NCBI GenBank assembly: GCA_913020705.1
Contig: CAJWBY010000086.1
Coordinates: forward strand, 1 to 19,009
Length of the DNA stretch: 19,009 nucleotides
Direction: 5' to 3'
Source of the DNA: an uncultured Colwellia sp.
Lineage (GTDB): Bacteria; Pseudomonadota; Gammaproteobacteria; Enterobacterales; Alteromonadaceae
The notes beneath the pieces are model-generated. The model made no database searches. It worked only from the letters and a program-made list of their open reading frames with translations, and was not told where the DNA came from. The translations under genes and the position numbers were made by a program. Below, piece by piece: positions 1 to 6,052 of the stretch (the stretch's first letter is position 1; every line of letters starts with the position of its first letter).

Positions 1-1625
1 GGCGTTTTAATCGTTACTGTAGCTGATTCCCTTATAGGCTCTTGTTTAACTATAGGTTTGGTTACTTTTAACTTTGTTTTTGTGAGCTTTACCGATTTTT
101 TTGTAGGCGCTTTTTTTACTGAAACTTTTTTGATGTTTTTATTAGCTGGAATCGGCTTGTTGTTGCTCGGCATTGAGCTTGTGGTTTCGAAGTTAACTGG
201 AGAATCAGCAGTGCTTTTTACTGTCACTAACGCAATTAATTCATCGTAAGAAGCTTGTATACATTCCCGATAAAATGTTGGGTCTTGCATCATGTCACGA
301 CAACTAGAAATACCTAAGTTAACTTCACCACAGTAACTACCCACAGTATGAAATAATCCATTACCATTCATGATTGGACCTAATCCCCAACCGCCTAATA
401 TTCTTGCACCTTTAATAAAAAGTGGCACTTGTGGGCCCGGAACATTTGTTATTACACAGTTATAAGTCGGTTTTAATTGGTTTGCTAAACTGTTCTCAGT
501 TGCGACTTTTGAACCTAATGACATTAGGTTAGATGTGGTGGCATTGGTAAAGTCAGTCATGGTTTTAGCACCAATCGCTTGGTTATATTTTTTGCCATTG
601 CTCGTGCTCGAATGAACGTGTTGCAAGCGTTCTACCGCATCAGCGATATGTGTGCCCATTTCAACACTCATTGAAGCTATTTGATTTCCGCCGACTTTAT
701 CGGAGTCATCACGAACATTAATCGGGCATTGAGCAACCATAGATATTTCAGGTAATTGGTTTTTTGCTGCCAAATAACGGCGCATGCCACCACCGACAAC
801 AGAAACAATGGCATCGTTAACAGTTACACCTGGATGCAATGCACGTACAGATTTCATTTCTTTTAATGAAAAAGTTAAACCTTCGAAAATTCTGTGTTGT
901 GAAACAACGTCATTAAAGAGTGTTTTAGGCACATTGCCCGGCCCTTCAATTTCACCTTTGTTAACAAGGTTCATTGCATTGGTGAATGCAGGCATCGACT
1001 TCTGGATCAACTCCATTAATTTCATCGGTTGCATTAAATTGTTCACATGGGCACGAGATAATAATTCATAATCAGAAGGCACTGGCTGAGACTTCCAATT
1101 CGTGTCATCTATCAATACTTTAGCTTCATTGGTCAAATCACATAAGGTCGCACCAATTTCAGCACTTGAACTGCCATCAATTGCTGCATGATGAGTTTTT
1201 GTTAGTAAAGCAAAGCAACCTTTAGGTAAACCGGCAATATTATCTAACCCTTCAATAATATAGGCTTCCCAAAGAGGACGGGTTAAGTCTAAGCCACGGG
1301 CGTTAATTCTAGCGACTAGAATACAAAATTGACGCCAATCTCCTGGTGCAGGTAAAGCATAATGACGTATGTGATATTCAGGATCAAAATTTTCATCATT
1401 AATCCAATACGGAAAATCAGCATCAAAGGGAACTCGCGCTAACTTTTGACGATAATAGTCACCAAGGTGAACTCGCCCTTTAATATGCTCAATAATTTCT
1501 TTAAATCTGACTTTGCCGTTTGGCGCAGTTGATGGGTCAAGTATAGACACTGTTGCAATATGCATAGGTGCGTTGTTTGTTTCCGAATATAAAAATGAGG
1601 AATCTAAACCTGAGAGTTGTTTCAT
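1..1625 (-). CDS. Wax ester synthase/diacylglycerol O-acyltransferase (WS/DGAT), C-terminus cut by window edge
   Basis: This reading frame opens at ATG 1625 (AGAG 5-9 nt upstream) and runs 541 codons to the window edge without a stop. The N-terminus begins MKQLSGLDSSFLY, and residues 145-151 are HHAAIDG, the HHxxxDG acyltransferase active site of bacterial WS/DGATs, which esterify fatty alcohols or diacylglycerol with acyl-CoA at the membrane or lipid droplet. A later ITNVPGP stretch is also typical of the family. The recognisable domain ends near residue 467 (YDELIALV), about the usual full length of 450-480 residues. Beyond it lies a tail of at least 74 residues rich in Lys, Pro, Thr and Val, with 16 lysines visible, which is not a standard part of the enzyme. 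The gene follows a phasin on the same strand, 114 bp away, which suggests a granule-biogenesis operon. Identity as WS/DGAT is secure; wax ester versus triacylglycerol specificity is not readable. Confidence 0.93.
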   Translation of the reverse strand, partial: MKQLSGLDSSFLYSETNNAPMHIATVSILDPSTAPNGKVRFKEIIEHIKGRVHLGDYYRQKLARVPFDADFPYWINDENFDPEYHIRHYALPAPGDWRQFCILVARINARGLDLTRPLWEAYIIEGLDNIAGLPKGCFALLTKTHHAAIDGSSSAEIGATLCDLTNEAKVLIDDTNWKSQPVPSDYELLSRAHVNNLMQPMKLMELIQKSMPAFTNAMNLVNKGEIEGPGNVPKTLFNDVVSQHRIFEGLTFSLKEMKSVRALHPGVTVNDAIVSVVGGGMRRYLAAKNQLPEISMVAQCPINVRDDSDKVGGNQIASMSVEMGTHIADAVERLQHVHSSTSNGKKYNQAIGAKTMTDFTNATTSNLMSLGSKVATENSLANQLKPTYNCVITNVPGPQVPLFIKGARILGGWGLGPIMNGNGLFHTVGSYCGEVNLGISSCRDMMQDPTFYRECIQASYDELIALVTVKSTADSPVNFETTSSMPSNNKPIPANKNIKKVSVKKAPTKKSVKLTKTKLKVTKPIVKQEPIRESATVTIKT

Positions 1626-1658
1626 AAAATTCTCTTCAACTGAGTTAACGGCAAAATA

Positions 1659-1695
1659 GGATAATGCTGATTACGACGTGTAAACACCATTATCC
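1659..1695. repeat. Interrupted hairpin between phasin and WS/DGAT
   Basis: GGATAATG (1659-1666) is the exact reverse complement of CATTATCC (1688-1695). Inside it, TTAC and GTAA form a second short stem, separated from the outer one by a four-base internal loop on each side. No T-run follows on the minus strand, so it is not a classic terminator. As it lies between two co-oriented genes, it could be an mRNA processing or stability element that lets phasin be made in excess of the acyltransferase. That role is inferred. Confidence 0.35.
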
Positions 1696-1739
1696 CTTTC
1701 AATATTCGGCATCGTAAGGGAAGCCAAATTAATACAAAT

Positions 1740-2093
1740 TTATTTAGTAGCTTTTTTTTCTGCTTTAGCAGGAGCAGGGTATAAACCTGCAGTGATCGTT
1801 TCATATTCTTCTTTAGCTGCTTCAAATGCTTTTATGTTTTCTTGGTAAGCCGTTTCAAAATCAGCCTTAACACTTTGAGCAAACTGAGATTGCTTTTCGT
1901 AAGCTTCCGTTAATGATTTACTTTGTGTAAGTTCTTCAGCATTTTTTGCGCCTGCATCAAGCAAGTTGGTCCAAAAAAGGTTTGTTCTGTTGGTATATTC
2001 GCTAGCAAACTTAGCGTTAATTTCAATTACTTTTGCGTTTGCTTCTAAGCCTTTTTTAACACCATCTTCGAATTGCTTTTGTGAATCAGTCAT
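1740..2093 (-). CDS. Phasin family granule-associated protein
   Basis: A 117-residue protein, almost entirely predicted alpha-helix, with the composition of phasin_2 family proteins: few hydrophobic runs, no Cys, and many Ala, Lys, Glu and Gln. The stretch NLFWTNLLDAGAKNAEEL and the later AYQENIKAFEAAKEEYE resemble the amphipathic helices by which phasins coat polyhydroxyalkanoate (PHA) granules and control their size and number. The C-terminus is a short Ala/Pro/Lys tail (PAPAKAEKKATK). It is transcribed divergently from phaR, and its promoter region carries two palindromic operators, the usual arrangement when PhaR represses the phasin until a granule titrates it away. No PHA synthase is in the window, so the link to PHA rather than to the neighbouring wax/TAG synthase rests on phaR. 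Start ATG 2093 follows a weak AGGTAATTAAA-like leader. Confidence 0.88.
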   Translation of the reverse strand: MTDSQKQFEDGVKKGLEANAKVIEINAKFASEYTNRTNLFWTNLLDAGAKNAEELTQSKSLTEAYEKQSQFAQSVKADFETAYQENIKAFEAAKEEYETITAGLYPAPAKAEKKATK

Positions 2094-2129
2094 TTTAATT
2101 ACCTATTTAAGTTTGTTAGTTAAGTTATG

Positions 2130-2166
2130 AGTTTACTTTATTGTGCACCGCACAATAAAGTAAACT
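2130..2166. promoter_or_regulatory. 37-bp perfect palindrome, probable PhaR operator 1
   Basis: The left arm, A-GTTTACTTTATTGTGC (2130-2146), is the exact reverse complement of the right arm (2150-2166) around an ACC spacer. The core TTTATTGTGC-ACC-GCACAATAAA (2137-2159) recurs at 2197-2219, with centres exactly 60 bp apart. The TGC-N3-GCA heart agrees with the TGC-rich inverted repeat reported for PhaR in Paracoccus (established knowledge). PhaR as the binding protein is inferred from the adjacent gene. Confidence 0.72.
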
Positions 2167-2192
2167 TTAAACAAGTATAAATTGTAAGTCAA
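2164..2192 (-). promoter_or_regulatory. Candidate sigma-70 promoter of the phasin gene
   Basis: Reading the minus strand, TTGACT (2192-2187) and TAAAGT (2169-2164) form a -35/-10 pair with 17 nt between them. The -35 match is 5 of 6 and the -10 match 4 of 6. The -10 and the expected start point (about 2157) overlap the larger palindrome at 2130-2166, and the -35 abuts the second palindrome at 2197-2219. A repressor bound at either site would block polymerase. Confidence 0.5.
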
Positions 2193-2196
2193 TACC

Positions 2197-2219
2197 TTTA
2201 TTGTGCACCGCACAATAAA
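2197..2219. promoter_or_regulatory. 23-bp palindrome, probable PhaR operator 2
   Basis: This is an exact second copy of the 23-bp core of operator 1, with ten-base perfect arms around ACC. It is about 104 bp before the phaR start and just upstream of the phasin -35. It is therefore placed to affect both divergent genes, with autoregulation of phaR the likely second role. Confidence 0.7.
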
Positions 2220-2322
2220 AGTGCTTGTGTTTTATAAAATTCATTTCATACTGTCAATATACGCTTATTAACTTAAGTGAATTGAGCATAAATATGGCTC
2301 TTTAAACTAACAGGAATACTCT

Positions 2323-2736
2323 ATGAAACTCATTAAACGTTACCCTAACCGCCGTTTATACGATACTGACGTTAAAAGTTATATAACGTTAAGTACCATT
2401 CGTGACTACATTAAAGCCTATCAACAATTTCAAATTGTCGATTCTAAGTCAGGTAAAGATCTTACACGGCAAGTTTTGTTGCAAGTGCTCACTGAAGTCG
2501 AATCAGAAGGGCATGCCTCAGTACTTACCAATAAAATGCTGGAAGAGATTGTTCGTTTTTACGACACGAATATGAGCAGCGTTTTAGGGCAACATATAGA
2601 ACAATCAATTCTTGCTTTTATTGAACATCAACGTCATTGGCAAGATGAAGTGACAAAGTTTAATGCGTTAAATCCAGCCAATGCGATAAATGATTTTTTT
2701 AAAAATCTTGCCCCTAAACCGCCTAAAGATGATTAA
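2323..2736 (+). CDS. phaR: Polyhydroxyalkanoate synthesis repressor PhaR
   Basis: A 137-residue protein that opens with the hallmark of the PHB/PHA accumulation regulator DNA-binding domain: KRYPNRRLYDT (residues 5-15) followed by S-YITL, covering about residues 2-63. The second part, with LEEIVRFYDTNMSSVLGQHIEQSI (about 73-96), matches the PHB_acc domain that senses PHA. In characterised bacteria PhaR represses phasin and its own gene, and is released by binding nascent granules. The length is ordinary for gammaproteobacterial forms, which are shorter than the Ralstonia one. The start at 2323 is supported by an AGGAA box eight bases upstream and by the conserved N-terminus. Two matching palindromes lie in the 229-bp divergent spacer with the phasin gene. 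A Pro/Lys/Asp tail closes the protein. Confidence 0.95.
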   Translation: MKLIKRYPNRRLYDTDVKSYITLSTIRDYIKAYQQFQIVDSKSGKDLTRQVLLQVLTEVESEGHASVLTNKMLEEIVRFYDTNMSSVLGQHIEQSILAFIEHQRHWQDEVTKFNALNPANAINDFFKNLAPKPPKDD

Positions 2737-2790
2737 TGAATCACTAGGGCTTTCATATAAACAATATAATCAAAGTCCGGTGTTTTTATA

Positions 2791-2804
2791 GTCACGCAGG
2801 AGAC
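2791..2804. promoter_or_regulatory. Degenerate copy of the GTCAC-N4-GTGAC element (site C)
   Basis: GTCACGCAGGAGAC here differs from the site before the monooxygenase gene (15423-15436) at two of fourteen positions. The TATA before and the A after are also shared, so 17 of 19 bases match. It lies in the short convergent gap between phaR and the acyl-CoA synthetase, where no promoter is expected, so a regulatory role is doubtful. Confidence 0.25.
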
Positions 2805-2828
2805 AGTTCAAGTACCTCTTTGATGAAA

Positions 2829-4565
2829 TTATTTATTTTCAGCCGTTAGTTTTTCGGCGTAGATTATTTTTAACTGCTTTTTATTGATTTTTCCTGAGCC
2901 TAATCGAGGTAAAGGTTGCTCTGATACCCAAATGACAGCGGGCACTTTAAAGCCTGCTAAATGCTCTGCAAGAAAGTGTTGCAGTTGCTCAGTGTCAATT
3001 GACTTGTTCGGGGTTAATTGCACTACAGCGCCAACAATCTCACCTAAACGTTCGTCAGGTAGTGCAAAAACAGAGTTTTCTTTTATATGAGGAAATTTAT
3101 AAATTGCCGCTTCAACTTCCAAACAAGAAATATTTTCACCCCCACGTATAATGATGTCTTTTACTCGATCTACTATATAGATAAACCCGTCTTGGTCTTT
3201 AAAGCCTAAATCACCCGTTCTGAAATATCCGTGTATAAATGAGTCTTTAGTCGCAGTAGGGTTACGCCAATATTCGACAACATTTGAAATTGACTTAATG
3301 CAAATTTCTCCCTGTTCATCTTGGGCTAGTTCGTTACCCCATTCGTCAAGTATTTTAATATCAACAATCGGTGACGTTGCCGTGCCAACACTTCCAGGTT
3401 TATAAACATAGTCGCCACCACCGTTTACTGCACCTAAAGCATTTGTTTCCGTTAACCCGTAACCCGTGCTGGGGAAACCTTGCTCAAATTTGTCGTATAA
3501 TTTTCTAACATGATCAGCTGGACGAGCTGCGCCACCCGCACTAATATCGGTTAACGTAGAGGTATCAAAGCTTGCAAGTTGTGGATGATTCATCAGCTCT
3601 AACGACATAGTAGGGACACCGTTAAAGTAAGTGACTTTTTCTTGTTCGATTAATTTAAGCGCTTCTAGAGGATCCCATTTGTGCATCATTACTGTTTTAC
3701 GTCCTGAATAAAAAGACAGCAAAAACAATACATGGCATGCCGTTACATGGAACAAAGGTACGGTCATTAAAGCACAGGGAGGATTGACGGGTTCTTGGCC
3801 TATCGTATCGTTTGCATATGCAGCTCCAGTATCTAACATTGCCCAAGTGTGCAAAGCGCTTAACAAACTTTCGTGGCGAGATACAGCGCCTTTTGGCTGA
3901 CCGGTAGAACCTGAAGTATAAAAAATACAAGCGATAGAGTCTCTTGTTAGCGTTACTTCAGGCATGGGGTTCCCTTGGTATTTACTGACAAGTTGTTCAA
4001 AGGTTATAGCCGTGTTGTCGTTTGCCTTAGCAACAATAACCGGAATTGTTTGTTGTGATAGCCAGTCTTTTAACAGCCAAAAACGACGATCGTCAGCAAT
4101 CACTAATTTTGCTTCACAGTGATTTATACCATAGGTAAATTCTTCTAGTTGCCACCAAGCATTTAATGGAACAACAACGCCACCAATACTGGTTATTGCG
4201 ATAAATGCCATGATCCACTCTGGATAATTACGCATTGCAATTACCACGCTGTCGCCAGGCTTTATCTGATAATCTTGTTGTAGTGATTGTGCAAAAGATG
4301 CCGCTTGTTGATATATATCATTGAAGCTATAGCGTTGATCTAAATAGACTAAAAATTCATTATCACCATGAGTATCGATAACCGATTTATACATGACAGG
4401 TAAGCTTTCAGCTAAATTTTTAAATACGTTAAAATTTATTCCATTAATATCACGTTGTACAACTTCAAAATCACTCCCTGACTGAGCAGCAAGTTTATTC
4501 ATTTCTGCTGTAATAATGGCAGACGGCGCTAGTTCAATATTTAAATCTTGGTTTTGTAACTTCAT
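2829..4565 (-). CDS. AMP-forming acyl-CoA synthetase (FadD-like, class I adenylate-forming enzyme)
   Basis: This 578-residue protein would activate a carboxylic acid to its acyl-CoA with ATP through an acyl-adenylate, in the cytosol. The motifs stand in the family order: phosphate-binding loop YTSGSTGQPKG (216-226), PLFHVTACH (270-278), YGLTET (369-374), TGD (450-452), the hinge DRVKDIIIRGGENIS (466-480) and the C-terminal PRLGSGKINKKQL, with catalytic Lys559. All key residues are intact. An N-terminal extension of about 40 residues precedes the domain. The chain length or ring type of the acid cannot be read; FadD13, feruloyl- and medium-chain acyl-CoA ligases share this pattern. It lies 148 bp after the SDR on the same strand, and its own operator and promoter signals in that gap suggest separate control. 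The ATG 4565 follows a GATAGGTATT leader. Confidence 0.92.
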   Translation of the reverse strand: MKLQNQDLNIELAPSAIITAEMNKLAAQSGSDFEVVQRDINGINFNVFKNLAESLPVMYKSVIDTHGDNEFLVYLDQRYSFNDIYQQAASFAQSLQQDYQIKPGDSVVIAMRNYPEWIMAFIAITSIGGVVVPLNAWWQLEEFTYGINHCEAKLVIADDRRFWLLKDWLSQQTIPVIVAKANDNTAITFEQLVSKYQGNPMPEVTLTRDSIACIFYTSGSTGQPKGAVSRHESLLSALHTWAMLDTGAAYANDTIGQEPVNPPCALMTVPLFHVTACHVLFLLSFYSGRKTVMMHKWDPLEALKLIEQEKVTYFNGVPTMSLELMNHPQLASFDTSTLTDISAGGAARPADHVRKLYDKFEQGFPSTGYGLTETNALGAVNGGGDYVYKPGSVGTATSPIVDIKILDEWGNELAQDEQGEICIKSISNVVEYWRNPTATKDSFIHGYFRTGDLGFKDQDGFIYIVDRVKDIIIRGGENISCLEVEAAIYKFPHIKENSVFALPDERLGEIVGAVVQLTPNKSIDTEQLQHFLAEHLAGFKVPAVIWVSEQPLPRLGSGKINKKQLKIIYAEKLTAENK

Positions 4566-4588
4566 GCTAATACCTATCGCAATAGACC

Positions 4589-4610
4589 GTTTAAAGCGTT
4601 TGCTTTAAAC
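4589..4610. repeat. 22-bp palindrome in the acyl-CoA synthetase leader
   Basis: GTTTAAAGC (4589-4597) and GCTTTAAAC (4602-4610) are perfect reverse complements around GTTT. The palindrome ends 23 bases before the ATG at 4565, within the predicted 5' leader. It could be a transcription factor operator downstream of the promoter or an mRNA hairpin. Nothing else in the window shares it. Confidence 0.45.
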
Positions 4611-4645
4611 AGGTGTTATTTAATCATCAGGACTTTAAATGAAGG

Positions 4646-4684
4646 ATTACATATTGGATTTGTATTAGATGTCACCATAGTGAC
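4646..4684 (-). promoter_or_regulatory. Candidate promoter of the acyl-CoA synthetase with overlapping operator (site A)
   Basis: The inverted repeat GTCAC-CATA-GTGAC occupies 4671-4684. On the minus strand its end forms GTGACA (4675-4670), a 5 of 6 match to a -35, followed after 18 nt by TGTAAT (4651-4646), a 5 of 6 match to a -10. The repeat centre would fall roughly 39-41 bases before the start point, the class II position used by Crp/Fnr activators. A repressor could also act from there. The related site B precedes the monooxygenase gene. Confidence 0.45.
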
Positions 4685-4713
4685 AAGGCTGTATGTGACT
4701 TACCTGCTATGTT

Positions 4714-5505
4714 TCATGACAGATCACTATAACTACTACTGGCAATAACACCGCCATCTAATACTAATGTATGGCCAGTCATCCAACTTGAAGCCTGAGC
4801 GCATAAATAAATACAACTGCCAGCAATATCCTCTGCTTGACCTAAACGTTCTTTAGGTACCATTTTTTTAGCAAATTGTTCTTCTTGTTCGTTTACAATG
4901 TATTGCGTTAATTTACTCAAGAAATAACCTGGGGCAATAGCATTAATGTTTATATGTTGTTTAACCAAATCAGCAGCAAGATGTCGTGTCATTTGTATTA
5001 CGGCAGCTTTACTGGCTGCATATGAATAGTTATTGGCGTTAGGGTTGTTTAGGCCGTTTATTGAAGCAATATTGATAACGCGAGCAGGGTTATTTGCCGA
5101 AGCCGATTCTTTCAGTAATGGCATGAATTTTTGTGTAACAAAAAAAGGTGATTTAGCATTTAAGTTCATCACTTTATCCCAACCTATTTCAGGGAATTCC
5201 TCGAAAGACGCCCCCCATGCCGCACCGGCATTGTTAACTAATATATCAATTTTACTTTCATTACCTTTTATCACGCTAACAAGTTTATCTATGCCATCGT
5301 TTGTTGATAAATCAGCAACGATGGGAATACATTCTCCTAGCGTATTTAGGGTGGCAGCGGTTTCATCTAGTTCTTTCAGGTTACGTGCTGTGATATAGGT
5401 TTTCACACCATTTTCTACAAACCCTCGCGCTATCATGGCGCCTAAACCACGTGATCCACCTGTTACGACAGCCGTTTTTCCCGTTATTGAAAATAGATTT
5501 TTCAT
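4714..5505 (-). CDS. RhlG-like SDR family oxidoreductase (3-oxoacyl reductase type)
   Basis: A 263-residue classical short-chain dehydrogenase/reductase. The cofactor motif is TGGSRGLG (15-22), the structural motif NNAG is at 91-94, and the catalytic set is Ser148 with Tyr162-x-x-x-Lys166 (YAASK). Arg41 after the second strand (TARN) favours NADP(H). The segment NNAGAAWGASFEEFPEIGW and the later LLKESASANNPARVINI closely resemble Pseudomonas RhlG, annotated as a beta-ketoacyl reductase linked to rhamnolipid and PHA precursors (recognition from memory). It starts 15 bases after the SGNH hydrolase stop, with AGGGC as ribosome binding site, so it belongs to the fadH operon. Its likely role is reduction of a 3-oxoacyl chain or oxidation of the matching alcohol; the real substrate is open. 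Confidence 0.87.
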   Translation of the reverse strand: MKNLFSITGKTAVVTGGSRGLGAMIARGFVENGVKTYITARNLKELDETAATLNTLGECIPIVADLSTNDGIDKLVSVIKGNESKIDILVNNAGAAWGASFEEFPEIGWDKVMNLNAKSPFFVTQKFMPLLKESASANNPARVINIASINGLNNPNANNYSYAASKAAVIQMTRHLAADLVKQHININAIAPGYFLSKLTQYIVNEQEEQFAKKMVPKERLGQAEDIAGSCIYLCAQASSWMTGHTLVLDGGVIASSSYSDLS

Positions 5506-5520
5506 TTAGATAAGTGCCCT

Positions 5521-6048
5521 TTAAGACGCTAACGCCCATTGTGATATGACAGGTTCAAGTTTTTCATCCAGCATTTGATACGCTTGTTCAGTTAAATGGA
5601 GTCCGTCATTATTAAACCATTTTTTATCGTTGTTGATGTATTCATTGAAATCAAAATAATGAATTCGATTATTTATTCCACAGCAAGTCGCCGTTTTTAT
5701 GTGTTTGTTCATTTTATCGATTACGTTTAATTGCTGAGCTTCTTGTTTTTGTGGACATTTCATAATGGAAAAATAACCAATTTTTGCGTCAGGATTTAAT
5801 TTTGCGAGCGAAAACAGCACAACATTAATATTAGCGACTGTCTGTTCTGGTGGAACACCATAAATTAAATCGTTACTACCACAATATACGAGATAATTTT
5901 TAGCTTTAGGCAGAGTACTTAGATCACTATTGTACCAATCTAGACTTTGAGTACTGCGAATTGCATTATTTGAAATATTAAGTGTACCCCATTTAGGTTT
6001 CTGCCAAAATTCAAAAATGCTGCTACCAATCATTACAATGTCATGCAT
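5521..6048 (-). CDS. Small SGNH/GDSL-type hydrolase
   Basis: The frame is open from ATG 6093, but ATG 6048 is chosen. It sits four bases after the fadH stop, AGAGG lies 9 bases upstream, and the domain starts at once (MHDIVMIGSSIFEFW). The resulting 175 residues are normal for a one-domain SGNH hydrolase. Block I is GSS rather than GDS, with nucleophile Ser10. Block III is GSND (57-60, Asn59), and block V is DGLH (148-151), giving the Asp/His pair. The usual Gly of block II is not evident: the corresponding stretch reads ISNNAIRSTQS, so one oxyanion contact may differ. There is no signal peptide, so it acts in the cytosol, perhaps as an esterase or thioesterase on acyl compounds, given fadH before it and the SDR after it. 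The substrate is unknown. Confidence 0.82.
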   Translation of the reverse strand: MHDIVMIGSSIFEFWQKPKWGTLNISNNAIRSTQSLDWYNSDLSTLPKAKNYLVYCGSNDLIYGVPPEQTVANINVVLFSLAKLNPDAKIGYFSIMKCPQKQEAQQLNVIDKMNKHIKTATCCGINNRIHYFDFNEYINNDKKWFNNDGLHLTEQAYQMLDEKLEPVISQWALAS

Positions 6049-6052
6049 GTGT

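Noticed and set aside
58..1071. Plus-strand open frames at 58-249 and 784-1071 opposite the acyltransferase
   Set aside because: The minus strand carries a clear WS/DGAT frame with an intact HHxxxDG motif across the whole region. The plus frames have no recognisable domain and are antisense shadows.
1458..1471. GTCACCAAGGTGAA, another near-match to the GTCAC-N4-GTGAC element
   Set aside because: It lies inside the WS/DGAT coding sequence (the His-Leu-Gly-Asp region) and one arm base is wrong. Coding constraint explains it, and it warns that such matches can occur by chance.
2130..2219. Palindrome pair as a CRISPR fragment or as tandem terminators
   Set aside because: There are only two copies with no spacer periodicity, the arms are AT-rich without a T-run, and the position between divergent gene starts fits operators instead.
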